Shown here in pieces: positions 1 to 9,580 of a stretch of 64,000 bases of DNA; positions within the stretch are counted from its first letter, which is position 1; every line of letters starts with the position of its first letter. This stretch comes from Methylococcales bacterium (GTDB lineage: Bacteria; Pseudomonadota; Gammaproteobacteria; Methylococcales; Methylomonadaceae). Position numbers and translations under genes: made by a program. The stretch is taken from positions 1-64,000 of the forward strand of contig JAURYI010000123.1 in assembly GCA_030654015.1 (NCBI GenBank). Direction: 5' to 3'. The notes under the pieces are model-generated. The model ran no database searches. It was not told the origin of the DNA and saw nothing but the letters and a program-made list of their open reading frames with translations.

Positions 1-3000
1 GATGCTGATAGACCGCACGCAACTCTTTCGCCATAAATTTTTCCGCGCTTTCCAATTTGGTTTTATTGGGATCTCGCATATTGGAGATGTACATTTGCGG
101 GGCTTTGCCGTCTAAGTGCTGGACGGCAAGCGAAATGCCGCCCATAAATTCAAACGGATGGTCAGTATCCAGTAAGCCGCGTAAATTAGACGAACGCGAG
201 AACACCACCGCGCTAGTGCCTTTCAGCTGCGCCGCGTAGGTATTGACCTCTTTTCCAGCTGCATCTTGCAGTTTTTTGCTCCAGTTAGCAGGATTAGGTC
301 CGTAGCTCCATGACATTCTGTCCAAATACAGGTTTGCCAGTTTGCCGTCGTCTTTTTCCCATTTATCAGAAGCCAGCGTTGCTTTGGGTAATTTAGTGCC
401 GTATTCACCGCTTTGTTCGCCGAAAATGCGCGTCAGGGCAAATTCTTCCGCCTTGTTTTCCTCAATGCCTTGTTTGATAAAATCGGCTTTAATACGCTGG
501 GTATTAGCACGCACAAAATTGACGTTATCGGCTTCGTCCAGTTTAGCCACCATGACGATGGCTTCATTAAAGCGTTCCATGACATTGGGGAACTGGTCTC
601 GATATAATCCGTTGATGGAAATAATGGTATCTATGCGCGGTCTGCCCAATTCGGCTTGGGGAATGACTTCAATTCCCGTAACGCGCCCGCCTGCATCCCA
701 GACAGGTTTTACGCCCATTGCCGCCATAATCTGCGCTTCCAGCATTCCCATGTGGCGCATGGTTTCTGAGCTGAACATGGTGAACGTCAGTTTTTCGGGC
801 AGTTGACCTGCATGAGCTTGTTTATAATTGACAATCAGGTCTTCAATGGATTTTTTACCTGCGTCATAAGCGGCACGAGTCGGCACACGCGAGGGATCAA
901 AGCCGTACATATTGCGCCCTGTCGGTAATGAGTCGGGGTTACGAATGGGATCGCCGCCATAAGAAGGATTTATCCAGCGTGACGCTAACACCGCGCTCAC
1001 GCCTTCTATTTCATGTTTGGCGTATAAATCAATCAGGTATTTGCGCCCCAGTTCCATTTGAGTGCGCAGTTTTTCATCACTGAGTTCGGTTAATGGTTTA
1101 TCGGAAAATACCCATTCTTCAACAAATTGATAGGGTTTGGATTGTTGCAGTTGTTTGTAATCGGCTTGAAAAGTGGCTTTGGCATCAATACCCAAGGCTG
1201 CATAGTAAGGTTGCCCCAGCATCTGCATCACGTTACTGATTAAATGCCCGCGTTCGGCATCTTTGCCCAAGGTATGCAAACCCAAAGGCTGCATGGCTGA
1301 ACCCAGTTCTTCCAGATAATTTTCAATATCGCGTAACGACTCTTCAAAGTTAGCCGCCAAATTTTCAGGCGTGATTTTTAAATCCTTGGCGATATTCATT
1401 TTAATCGCTTGGTCGATAATGGATTGCCGACTGCTGATTTTCACAGGGCCGTCATCCAACGCACGGTATTCACGAATGGTGTCGTTAATGTTGACAAACT
1501 CATCCGATAAACCTGCGGGTGCAAACGCAGGGGTTTGATAACTGACAATTACCCCGCGTCCACGGCGTTTAACGTGTATGGCTTCGCTGATATTGTCAAT
1601 GATGTACGGGTAGATAACAGGCACATTGCCGACCAGCAAATTGGGGTAGTCGAATGCCCATAAGCCGCGCTCTTTACCTTGTGACCATTCTTGTGAGCCA
1701 TGGGTACCAAAGTGGATAATGGCATTGGCGGCGAATTGTTCACGAATCCACAAATAACCCGCCAGATACGAATGATTAAGCGGTAATTTGGTGTCATGAA
1801 ACATTTTTTTCTCATCTTCATCGGTCGCCATTTCACCACGAGCAGGTTGCGGCATCATCACTAAATTACCCAATTTCATACGCGGGATGACAAAACCGCG
1901 CACACCGTCTTTATCGGCTAACCATTTCGCTTTTTCAGGTTCGCCAAAGGCTTTATTAACGTCCGCTTGCACCGATTCAGGCAAGGTGGCAAACCATTTT
2001 TTGTAAGTGTCCAGCGGCAAAAAATCCCAATGCGGGGTTTTCATCAGCGCGTCTATTTCGCCGCGTCGATAACGCGGTCTGAGCATGGTGGCAACAGCAT
2101 CAATAATTTGCTGTTCGTTAGCTTTATCAAAGACATAACCTTCCGCGCGCAGTTGGTCAATCAGGTATTCAATCGAGCGCGGGACGTTCATATTGGACGC
2201 GCCCTGATTTTTTTCACCCGGGGGATGATTCCAGAATAACAGCGCGACTTTTTTATCGACATTTTTTAGCGTTTGTAATTTGGCAAGATTCATCGCTTTG
2301 CCCGTCAACAGTGCCATTTGTTCAGGCATCGGCACCATTTCGCCGCCTTCGTTAGCGGCTAATACCACAGGGTCTTGCAGTCCGATGTATTCGGCATTGG
2401 TGAGTGTGAACGGCAGATAAAAACTGCTGACACCTGCTAAATCTTGGTAATAATCAGCGCGTGTGCCTGTGCGATACGACAGGATATTAATGACAGGAAT
2501 GCCCATTGCTTGATGCCACGCTTTGCGACCATCGGGATTCATGCCTAAAAAAGTATTGACCATCAACACGTTGGCGATAATTTTGCCATCCATTGTTAAT
2601 AACGGCTCATTAACAGCAACACTTTGCGCGGCTTTGGGATTCGGAAAACCCCTGTCTGTTGCTGTTGTCGGTGCGGATTCAGGGCGACCGCGTGGTCTTT
2701 CGCCGCTGGGTGCAGCTTGCGCGCTACCGGCTTCTGGACGATCACTGCTCGCTGGCGCAGTCGGTCTGCCGCCTACTTTTTCGGCTTCGTTTCGACCGAC
2801 GCGGGTGGCACGATAAAAAATCAACGGTACACCGCCTGCTTTTTCAATACTATCAATGGTTTCGTCAAGCATCCGCAATTGACCATCGGAAATATGGCTG
2901 GAAGAGGACTCCATGGCAATCACGGGATTATTCTGCCATTTTTTACCCGTTTGCGTTTCCCACCATGTCAAATAAGCGGGCAGATTATCAAAAATCAACT

Positions 3001-3538
3001 CGGCAAATTTTGGGTGATAAATCCCGCCATTCGGCAATTTCATCGGCTCAGCAATTTTGCTGACATCACCGCCTGTCAGCAGGGCGTTTAAATACTGAAA
3101 TAATCGTTCATGATTAATCGGCGTACCACCTGCGTAATAATCAAACAAGCGTTCCGCCACCGCCGCCTCAAGATTGACAGGCTTAAGCCGATTGGGCGGA
3201 TTCATCATGTTAATACTCAGCGTAGGTAATGCGTTGTTAGTCATCGCTCCTGCACTGACACGCTCAATCAGCGTTATATCTTCATTACGCGGCGCGTCAA
3301 TAATCACCATAGTGGCATTTTCCAGCACCCGCTTCACGCCCGCTTCACCGTCGCGGTCAACCTGTGTCCACGCCAGTGCAACACCTTGTTTTTTGGCGGC
3401 CTGCTCCATGAGCTTGAATTTTTGTTCCAGCACAAACTGCGTGGATAACAGACCGATTTTAACTTGCGCGGCGGCGGGCATTGCCGCCGACACCCAAAAA
3501 ATAAGCCATAACAGATTAATTGAATTAAATTGCTTCAT
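1..3538 (-). CDS. Exported CobN-like (cobaltochelatase large subunit family) protein, 3' end off the window
   Basis: This is a reverse-strand frame that stays open to the window edge, so the ORF track lists only its shadows. I translated it from the ATG at 3538. It begins MKQFNSINLLWLIFWVSAAMP, a Sec-type signal peptide ending near AAAQ. The body matches the CobN/BchH family: an N-terminal region followed by conserved core motifs such as NHPPGEKNQGASN and FGTHGSQEWSQGKERG. A low-complexity Pro/Gly/Arg-rich insert lies near residues 245-275. CobN in the cytoplasm inserts cobalt into hydrogenobyrinic acid diamide with CobS and CobT. A signal peptide argues for a periplasmic protein without that ATPase, so the reaction here is unknown. 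It sits last in line behind a TonB receptor, a PepSY protein and an exported SOD, which suggests a job in handling imported metal or tetrapyrrole. No clear Shine-Dalgarno is visible. The C-terminal part is missing. Confidence 0.88.
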   Translation of the reverse strand, partial: MKQFNSINLLWLIFWVSAAMPAAAQVKIGLLSTQFVLEQKFKLMEQAAKKQGVALAWTQVDRDGEAGVKRVLENATMVIIDAPRNEDITLIERVSAGAMTNNALPTLSINMMNPPNRLKPVNLEAAVAERLFDYYAGGTPINHERLFQYLNALLTGGDVSKIAEPMKLPNGGIYHPKFAELIFDNLPAYLTWWETQTGKKWQNNPVIAMESSSSHISDGQLRMLDETIDSIEKAGGVPLIFYRATRVGRNEAEKVGGRPTAPASSDRPEAGSAQAAPSGERPRGRPESAPTTATDRGFPNPKAAQSVAVNEPLLTMDGKIIANVLMVNTFLGMNPDGRKAWHQAMGIPVINILSYRTGTRADYYQDLAGVSSFYLPFTLTNAEYIGLQDPVVLAANEGGEMVPMPEQMALLTGKAMNLAKLQTLKNVDKKVALLFWNHPPGEKNQGASNMNVPRSIEYLIDQLRAEGYVFDKANEQQIIDAVATMLRPRYRRGEIDALMKTPHWDFLPLDTYKKWFATLPESVQADVNKAFGEPEKAKWLADKDGVRGFVIPRMKLGNLVMMPQPARGEMATDEDEKKMFHDTKLPLNHSYLAGYLWIREQFAANAIIHFGTHGSQEWSQGKERGLWAFDYPNLLVGNVPVIYPYIIDNISEAIHVKRRGRGVIVSYQTPAFAPAGLSDEFVNINDTIREYRALDDGPVKISSRQSIIDQAIKMNIAKDLKITPENLAANFEESLRDIENYLEELGSAMQPLGLHTLGKDAERGHLISNVMQMLGQPYYAALGIDAKATFQADYKQLQQSKPYQFVEEWVFSDKPLTELSDEKLRTQMELGRKYLIDLYAKHEIEGVSAVLASRWINPSYGGDPIRNPDSLPTGRNMYGFDPSRVPTRAAYDAGKKSIEDLIVNYKQAHAGQLPEKLTFTMFSSETMRHMGMLEAQIMAAMGVKPVWDAGGRVTGIEVIPQAELGRPRIDTIISINGLYRDQFPNVMERFNEAIVMVAKLDEADNVNFVRANTQRIKADFIKQGIEENKAEEFALTRIFGEQSGEYGTKLPKATLASDKWEKDDGKLANLYLDRMSWSYGPNPANWSKKLQDAAGKEVNTYAAQLKGTSAVVFSRSSNLRGLLDTDHPFEFMGGISLAVQHLDGKAPQMYISNMRDPNKTKLESAEKFMAKELRAVYQH

Positions 3539-3605
3539 AGCGATATTTTTATGTTGAATAATTTAGAAACAAAGTAGCTGCGGATTTATCGCATCGACCT
3601 GTGTT

Positions 3606-4349
3606 TTAAGCGTCTAAACGAGCCGCTGCCGTATTCCAATTAAGTAACTTATCAATCACTGCCTGTAAATAATCTTTGCGAAGATTTTGGTAATCCAGAT
3701 AATAGGCGTGTTCATAAATATCAATGGTCAGTAGCGGTTTTAAGCCGTGTATCTCAGGATTATCAAGGTTATTGAGCGTCATCATGTTAAGTTTACCCTT
3801 ATGTTCAACCAGCCAGAGATAGCCTGAACCCGTATGGGCAACGCCCAGATCACGAAACTTGGTTTTAAAGGTCGCGTAATCGCCAAAAGCAGTGTCTATC
3901 AAGGTGAGTAATTTTCCAGTCGGTTTCACCGCGTCGCCGCCATTCGGCATCATGCTGCCCCAATAAAAATCATGGTTGACCACAGACGCTGCACCGTTAA
4001 ACACTTTGTTCATGGCGGGTTTATTGGCGGTGGCACGCATGATTGCATTTATGCTTTTACCCATATACTGACTGTTTTCAGGCAGACGCAGCGCGTCATT
4101 GAGACTTTTTAACGCACCCAGCTGGTGTTTGTTGTAATGAAAGCCAACCGTTCTCGCGCTGATGATAGGTTCAAGAGCCGCTTCGGCATAAGGCAGTGGC
4201 GGGGCAGGGAAAACGGGTGCCGCCTCAGGGATAACAGCAGGTGCATCTGCTGCTATCACCAAACGAGAGCCGCCCAGTGCAATAGTCGCGACGGTCGCAC
4301 TGGCAATACTGGCAGCGGTTAAAAATTTTCTACGCGATATTTCGGTCAT
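3606..4349 (-). CDS. Tat-exported Fe/Mn superoxide dismutase
   Basis: The 247-residue product is an iron/manganese superoxide dismutase with an N-terminal extension. The extension carries a twin-arginine motif (SRRKFLTAA) and an alanine-rich hydrophobic stretch ending near ADAPA, so the enzyme should be folded in the cytoplasm and exported by Tat. The SOD core follows: FHYNKHQ with the first metal His, NHDFYWGSM with the second, and DIYEHAYYLDYQ with the Asp and last His. Its role would be periplasmic disproportionation of superoxide. It lies 67 bases upstream of the CobN-like gene and 58 bases downstream of the PepSY gene, all on the same strand. The upstream sequence contains an AAGGATTC ribosome-binding site. 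A second, cytoplasmic SOD is encoded at 26975-27556, so this is the compartment-specific copy. Confidence 0.93.
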   Translation of the reverse strand: MTEISRRKFLTAASIASATVATIALGGSRLVIAADAPAVIPEAAPVFPAPPLPYAEAALEPIISARTVGFHYNKHQLGALKSLNDALRLPENSQYMGKSINAIMRATANKPAMNKVFNGAASVVNHDFYWGSMMPNGGDAVKPTGKLLTLIDTAFGDYATFKTKFRDLGVAHTGSGYLWLVEHKGKLNMMTLNNLDNPEIHGLKPLLTIDIYEHAYYLDYQNLRKDYLQAVIDKLLNWNTAAARLDA

Positions 4350-4407
4350 TAAAGAATCCTTTTAGTGGGGTGTGTTTAAAGTGAAAGACAAACTTTATAA
4401 AACGTCA

Positions 4408-5682
4408 TTAAATGCTTTTTAAACGGGCATCATGAATACGTTTCGCTTTGCGTTTTTTCAGCCACTGAATAATGCCTGTTACCATCAACAGTAACGGCGC
4501 GAAACCTGTAATCAACACCATGATGCGTCCTGTAGTGCCGAGAATTTCGCCGTTGTGCAAGGGCAGTTGCAGGTTCACAAACGCAGTACCCGCATTAAAT
4601 TTAAACGGGTCGCGGACTTGCAGGAATTTACCGCTGTATTGATCCACCCAGATATTGGTCGCGCCTTTACTGCGAATTTCACCGACTTGCCGTCCAGTCA
4701 CGCGAATGCTGTCATCGGCTTTTTTCGCCAGCACTAAACGCTGAATGTCGATATTGGGATAAGCCGCTTCAACTGCCAGAACAATGGCTTCGGGCGATAG
4801 CGGTGCCGCCCCGTTAGCGGGTGCGGATTTTGTTCTTGCATTCATTTGCATCATCGCCGCCATGCCTGTCATGTTGTCCAGTGGCGAGAAATAATTCACA
4901 ACAGGCTTAAAAACTTCGGGCAGATTGAAATACACACCAGAAAATGCAACCACCATCAGAACAACAGCGGTATAAATCCCCACCGTTTTATGCAGGTCAA
5001 TGTTAAAGCGGGTAAAACTGGCATTTTTCTTAATGGTAAACGCTTGTTTGATTTTGCTTAATTTCGGCCACCACAAATAAATGCCCGTCATTGTCAGCAC
5101 CAAAGTCAGTAATGCTGTGATGCCCATAATCAATTTACCCGTATCATCGAGTAGCAGGTTGGCGTGCAGTAGCAATACGATGGTCATTAACGAATCATTT
5201 CTGACGCGGTCGCCTAACACCTGTCCTGTATACGGATTCACCATGACTTCGTGTAAGGGGGCGTGCATCATTTTATGTTCTTTACCGTCGTGTGCTTTGT
5301 GTTCCATCGGCACTTCGTAGCGAACAAGCAACACATCATCCGCGTCTTCGGGTAACTGCATATTAGTCGCAGGAGCTTTGATGGGCGATCCCTGATTGGC
5401 AGCCGCTATCAGCATTGACAAAGGCAGGTGTTGTTGCCCTGCTTCGACCTGCATGATGTCGGAATTAAGCCATTTGTCGATAGCGTGATCGTAAACCAGC
5501 AAGCTGCCTGTCAGACCTGCCATGACCAGAAATGCACCCAGCCAAAGGGTGATATAGAGATGCAGTTTTAACAGCACTTTGCGCAAGGTGATTTTTTTTA
5601 GTGCCGCTAGTATTTTTGCAGGATGTTTGCCTGTTACGCGAGCAGGCTCAGCGATAGGTGATAATGGATCAATGGTTGACAT
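4408..5682 (-). CDS. PepSY-associated transmembrane protein (PiuB family)
   Basis: The product is a PepSY-domain inner-membrane protein of the kind that accompanies TonB-dependent siderophore or metal uptake systems. Four hydrophobic segments are visible: one near the N-terminus (LYITLWLGAFLVMAGLTGSL), two in the middle and one at the end, followed by a Lys/Arg-rich tail. The loops carry two PepSY-like stretches that end in YTGQVLGD and YSGKFLQVRDP. The track ORF begins 21 codons earlier. I chose the ATG at 5682 because an AGGAG sits 8 bases in front of it. A His/Met-rich loop (KAHDGKEHKMMHAPLHE) lies in the first periplasmic region and could bind metal; that is inference. It is 84 bases downstream of the receptor gene and probably cotranscribed with it. 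Confidence 0.85.
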   Translation of the reverse strand: MSTIDPLSPIAEPARVTGKHPAKILAALKKITLRKVLLKLHLYITLWLGAFLVMAGLTGSLLVYDHAIDKWLNSDIMQVEAGQQHLPLSMLIAAANQGSPIKAPATNMQLPEDADDVLLVRYEVPMEHKAHDGKEHKMMHAPLHEVMVNPYTGQVLGDRVRNDSLMTIVLLLHANLLLDDTGKLIMGITALLTLVLTMTGIYLWWPKLSKIKQAFTIKKNASFTRFNIDLHKTVGIYTAVVLMVVAFSGVYFNLPEVFKPVVNYFSPLDNMTGMAAMMQMNARTKSAPANGAAPLSPEAIVLAVEAAYPNIDIQRLVLAKKADDSIRVTGRQVGEIRSKGATNIWVDQYSGKFLQVRDPFKFNAGTAFVNLQLPLHNGEILGTTGRIMVLITGFAPLLLMVTGIIQWLKKRKAKRIHDARLKSI

Positions 5683-5766
5683 ATTCTTTACTCCTGAGTT
5701 GTTGCTTTTGAATAAATACTTAAAAATCCGTTCAAGCTGTGACACCTGAAAGGTCGTGGCAAAGCG

Positions 5767-8112
5767 TTAATAGTTGTATTCGACACCTGCGCGGATTTGG
5801 AACGGACTGTCGCTGATGCCCGCAATTCCTAAATAGGTTTGGGTGTTGTTGGCATTGGAGGTGACGCGCGAGCTGTATTTGGTGTTTAACAAATTGAGGG
5901 CTTGCAGTGATACTGTCCAGTTTTGGTATTGATAGCTGCTGCGTAAATTAAACAGCATGGGGCGTGAGTAGCTGTTGGTATTTTGGATGTTGGTTTGGTA
6001 ACGGCTTAGGTAGTCGGCTTCCAGTTCTACGCTTAAGTTTTTAACCGGATAAACGGTAACCCGTCCATTAACGTGATGTTTCGGTGCGCCGATCATGCTC
6101 ACGCCGCTTAATTTCACCGCACCTGCATTGAAGTTGTTCCAGAAGTTAAAGTTTAACGTATGTGCCACGTCAAACTTGATCATGTCATGCGGTTGGTAGG
6201 ATAGGCTGGTCTCAAAACCGCGTATGGTGACTTTACCGGGATTGCCTGAGTAAGAAGCGGTGGTTTTGGCGGCATTGGCGGTTCTAACACCGCGTGTCAC
6301 AATGGTATCAGGTAATCTCGACCATGCCGCACCGCACACCGAGGGGTTATCACTACACAATACGCTCGCGATGTAGTCATCTGTATTGGTTTCAAAGGCT
6401 GCTACGTCGTAGCTGAAGCCTTGGTCACGGAAAAAGCCGCGCAAGCCCAGTTGTTTGGTAATACTGGATTCAGGTTTTACGTTGTTATTAGGATAAATGG
6501 CAGTCACGTTGCTGCTCGCTCCCGGCACTAACCAGCCGTCAGCAACACCAAACCATAGCGTGTGGTCATGAACATATTCATAACTCAAGCCGCCTTTTTT
6601 AATCAGTTTGTTGTATTCCTGACGCTGGCTGCTCAGTGCGCCGCCTCTTGCATCGAAAGTTTGTGTGAAACGTTGTTGAATATCTTCGTAACGCAAGCCG
6701 AAGTTAAAACGTAAATTGTCCAGCGAAGATAAAAAGCCGCTGTTAAACAGACCGTTCATCGGTGAAAATTCGTACTGCATAAACGGCGCGATTTGCGTTT
6801 CGTTAAACAAACTGGCGGAGGCTTTATTGGTTGCCGCAAGACCGTTCGTCGTGCGATTCCAGATTTCAACATCCTGATAGCCGTTAAGTACGTCTACGCC
6901 GGTATAAACGCGCGATTTGATAAAATCAAAATCTTGGCGATACACGGTGTGCGCGTTGTTTTGTCCCGTATCAACGTGTTGTTCTGTTAAACCCGTAGCA
7001 CCGCCGCCGCCGCCCGGAAAAGCATCTGTGCCGCGTCTATCACGTTTGGAAAATGACACTTCTAATTCGCCGCCGTCACCGATTTGCCGTTTATAGGAGG
7101 CAAGCCCTGAGACGTATTTAAACTGTTGATATAAATTAGGTGTGGCAGGATTAACTTGTTCCCAGTTATCCACCCATTGTTGACGGCTAAGACTGCCCGC
7201 ATTTTCCTGATACCAGTCGGTGTAATCAAAGCGCAGGGTGAGTTTTGATACATCATCAGGGTGTAAAACAATTTTGCCCGTACCCGAAAGTCGTTCTGAT
7301 TTGCTGCGGTCGCGCCACGGATTGTATTTCAGCGCACTGACAGCGGCAAAATAGCCGATGTCATTGATAGCAGTGTCTTTGAGTGTGCCGCTGGCTGAAC
7401 CTTGGGTACGAAAATAATCATAAGAGCCGATTTCTTGTGATAGCGAATATTCTGGATGATCAGTGGGGTCTTTGGTGATGATATTAATCGTGCCGCCAAT
7501 CGCGTTGCTGGGGAATAACACCGAGGCAGGGCCGCGTATCACTTCCATTGCGGCAATTTCTTTGGGATTGATAGTATCAGTGTTGTTGGTGGTGTTGCCA
7601 TTAGAGGGCGAACCGACCATAAAACCATCCACTGCGCCATTGGTGTAAGATTTGCCGCCGTCGGCTATACGGATATTGCGCTGCATACTGACCCCTGGAA
7701 TACGTGCTAACTGCTCACGCAAAAGATCGACGTATTTCACTGTTTGCAGTTCCTGCTGATCAATAATGCTCCCTGCCAGCGGGGTGGTTTTAGTCAAACG
7801 TCCTAACTCGGTTCTTTTCTGCACGGGTATCGCATCGGTGTCTTCCGTCAGCCAGTTATCAATGTGCAATTGTTTATCAGAAACCGTCATTTCATTGAGT
7901 GCAGTAATCCGTTCTTCACTACTGGGTACATTCCGCGTTGCCGACGTTTTCGATTTTGCTGTTTTTGAATCTGATTTTTTAACCGTTTCAGCAGTCACTG
8001 GCGTTGTCATCGACAGAGCCAATGTAGGAACAGCTAACGCAATAACGGCAGCTTTAGTTAAATGATGTTTCGCGCTCTCTCTATTTAGTATGGAATGTTT
8101 ACAATTAATCAC
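5767..8112 (-). CDS. TonB-dependent outer-membrane receptor
   Basis: About 781 residues. A signal peptide (AVIALAVPTLALSMTTPVTAE) is followed by a linker, a plug domain (LARIPGVSMQ, then MEVIRGPASVLFPSNAIGGT and NIITKDP) and a long beta-barrel ending in an aromatic residue (RAGVEYNY). This is the standard architecture of a receptor that takes up iron chelates, cobalamin or other metal complexes using TonB energy. The substrate cannot be read from sequence. The track starts at a TTG at 8118, but an AGGAG lies 6 bases in front of the GTG at 8112, so I prefer that start. It appears to be the first gene of the four-gene operon that ends in the CobN-like gene. A 20-base palindrome lies upstream in the intergenic region. 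No convincing Fur box was found by eye. Confidence 0.93.
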   Translation of the reverse strand: MINCKHSILNRESAKHHLTKAAVIALAVPTLALSMTTPVTAETVKKSDSKTAKSKTSATRNVPSSEERITALNEMTVSDKQLHIDNWLTEDTDAIPVQKRTELGRLTKTTPLAGSIIDQQELQTVKYVDLLREQLARIPGVSMQRNIRIADGGKSYTNGAVDGFMVGSPSNGNTTNNTDTINPKEIAAMEVIRGPASVLFPSNAIGGTINIITKDPTDHPEYSLSQEIGSYDYFRTQGSASGTLKDTAINDIGYFAAVSALKYNPWRDRSKSERLSGTGKIVLHPDDVSKLTLRFDYTDWYQENAGSLSRQQWVDNWEQVNPATPNLYQQFKYVSGLASYKRQIGDGGELEVSFSKRDRRGTDAFPGGGGGATGLTEQHVDTGQNNAHTVYRQDFDFIKSRVYTGVDVLNGYQDVEIWNRTTNGLAATNKASASLFNETQIAPFMQYEFSPMNGLFNSGFLSSLDNLRFNFGLRYEDIQQRFTQTFDARGGALSSQRQEYNKLIKKGGLSYEYVHDHTLWFGVADGWLVPGASSNVTAIYPNNNVKPESSITKQLGLRGFFRDQGFSYDVAAFETNTDDYIASVLCSDNPSVCGAAWSRLPDTIVTRGVRTANAAKTTASYSGNPGKVTIRGFETSLSYQPHDMIKFDVAHTLNFNFWNNFNAGAVKLSGVSMIGAPKHHVNGRVTVYPVKNLSVELEADYLSRYQTNIQNTNSYSRPMLFNLRSSYQYQNWTVSLQALNLLNTKYSSRVTSNANNTQTYLGIAGISDSPFQIRAGVEYNY

Positions 8113-8245
8113 TAACAACTCCTGTGTAACTTATTTTTATAATAGTTGAACAGCGTTAAAAGCAATTTATATACCATATAAAATTTTTATTAAATTCAAT
8201 GGCTTATTGTTTTAATTTTATAAAAGATAAGTTAATTAACACATT

Positions 8246-8265
8246 AACAGGTTAAATAACCTGTT
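8246..8265. promoter_or_regulatory. Perfect 20-base palindrome between divergent genes
   Basis: The sequence AACAGGTTA-AA-TAACCTGTT is a perfect inverted repeat in the 306-base region between the TonB receptor gene (minus) and the fructosamine kinase gene (plus). It could be an operator for a dimeric regulator of either gene. It could also be a hairpin, since it is followed by T residues on the plus strand. The rest of this region is AT-rich and shows nothing else I can name. Confidence 0.5.
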
Positions 8266-8418
8266 TTTATACTGGAGAGATATACTTTGGCTTCATTCTT
8301 AGAAAACCAGTGTTTTAAGCGCAGGAATGATGAAAAATTGGACGACAATCCTATGGTCGAATTTATCAACTGATGGATTTTCAAGCTAAACTGTATAAAA
8401 ATTAATAGCGGTTTATTT

Positions 8419-9312
8419 ATGAACTGGAATACCATTACAGAACACATCTCAGCGGCAACGGGTCAGGCGTTTACTGCGCAATCAGTGCAAGCCCTGTCAG
8501 GTGGCGACATTAATGCGGCTTTTCGTCTGCAAGATACGCATAAGAGCTATTTTGTTAAACTTAACCGAGTTGAGCGGGTGGCAATGTTTGCCGCTGAATT
8601 TGCAGGACTACAAGCACTTGCACAAACGCAAACCTTACGAATGCCAGCCCCAGTAGTTTACGGACAAAGCAATAGCCATTCTTTTTTAGTATTGGAATAC
8701 CTTGAGTTAGGTCGCTCTCATCCTGCGTCTGATCGCTTATTAGGGCAACAGTTGGCGCGTTTGCATCAACAAGTCCAACCGTATTTTGGCTGGCATCGTG
8801 ATAATACAATTGGCAGCACCTTACAGCGCAATACACACACTGCCGACTGGCTGAGTTTTTGGCGTGAACATCGCTTAGGATTTCAATTGCAACTGGCTAT
8901 AAAAAATGGTTATGGCGGTCGTTTGCAAAATAAAGGCGAGCGGCTGTGCAGCGAATTAGGCGTATTTTTTACCAGCTATATGCCAACGCCTTCTTTGCTG
9001 CACGGTGATTTATGGGCAGGCAATGCCGCAACAGACAGGCAGGGGCAGCCTGTGGTTTTTGATCCCGCCTGTTATTACGGAGACCGAGAAGCAGACTTAG
9101 CCATGACCGAACTGTTTGGTGGCTTTAGTCAGGATTTTTATGCTGCTTATCAAGAAATTTGGGCATTAAATGAAGGCTATCGAGTCAGAAAATCGCTTTA
9201 CAACCTATATCATATTTTGAATCACCTTAATTTATTTGGTGATAATTATTTGCGGCAAGCTGAAAACGGCATAATTGCACTATTATCCGAAATAGGCGTT
9301 ACCCGCTCGTAA
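8419..9312 (+). CDS. Fructosamine/ketosamine-3-kinase family protein
   Basis: The 297-residue product matches the bacterial fructosamine kinase family, which phosphorylates sugar adducts on protein lysines and so allows them to fall off. The diagnostic motifs are present in order: an N-terminal GGDINAAF loop, the lysine in YFVKLN, the catalytic stretch LLHGDLWAGN near residues 194-203, and FDPACYYGDREADLAMT, which holds the metal-binding Asp. The length is normal for the family. It starts at an ATG after an AGCGG. It stands alone between the TonB operon and the RuMP promoter. In a methylotroph, repair of sugar-phosphate or aldehyde adducts would fit, but that link is inference. Confidence 0.92.
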   Translation: MNWNTITEHISAATGQAFTAQSVQALSGGDINAAFRLQDTHKSYFVKLNRVERVAMFAAEFAGLQALAQTQTLRMPAPVVYGQSNSHSFLVLEYLELGRSHPASDRLLGQQLARLHQQVQPYFGWHRDNTIGSTLQRNTHTADWLSFWREHRLGFQLQLAIKNGYGGRLQNKGERLCSELGVFFTSYMPTPSLLHGDLWAGNAATDRQGQPVVFDPACYYGDREADLAMTELFGGFSQDFYAAYQEIWALNEGYRVRKSLYNLYHILNHLNLFGDNYLRQAENGIIALLSEIGVTRS

Positions 9313-9546
9313 TCGCTTTAACGAGTCAACAAACAGCACAATTTATCAACAATAATAACGTCCTGATTTTATATTTTCACAGCTCACACACCAGTACAGC
9401 ACTTGGCTCATTGAGCATTGGGCATTGACAGGTATCCCCTTTCTACTTTACAGTTACGCCCGAAAAACAAGTATTGTTTTCTTTTGTAAAAACAGCAGCG
9501 ATTTGTGGCAAAATCTCAAAACATTGCCTTAGTAAGAACATCGGCG

Positions 9547-9574
9547 TTGATAATGCTAACGTAGCGTTTATAAT
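9547..9574 (+). promoter_or_regulatory. Near-consensus sigma-70 promoter of the RuMP operon
   Basis: TTGATA and TATAAT are separated by 16 bases, which is one mismatch from the vegetative consensus. The predicted start would be near 9581, leaving a leader of about 195 bases before hxlA. A weaker TTGACA lies upstream at 9425-9430 with a poor -10. The rest of 9313-9546 shows no gene. This fits a strongly and constitutively expressed formaldehyde-fixation operon. Confidence 0.65.
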
Positions 9575-9580
9575 GCCAAC

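Noticed and set aside
2624-3091. Overlapping plus-strand ORFs of 134-155 residues within the CobN-like gene
   Set aside because: They are shadows of the long reverse-strand CobN-like frame, which carries clear family motifs.
9313-9546. Small RNA or leader peptide upstream of the RuMP promoter
   Set aside because: No ORF with a ribosome-binding site and no clear promoter-terminator pair could be found in this stretch.
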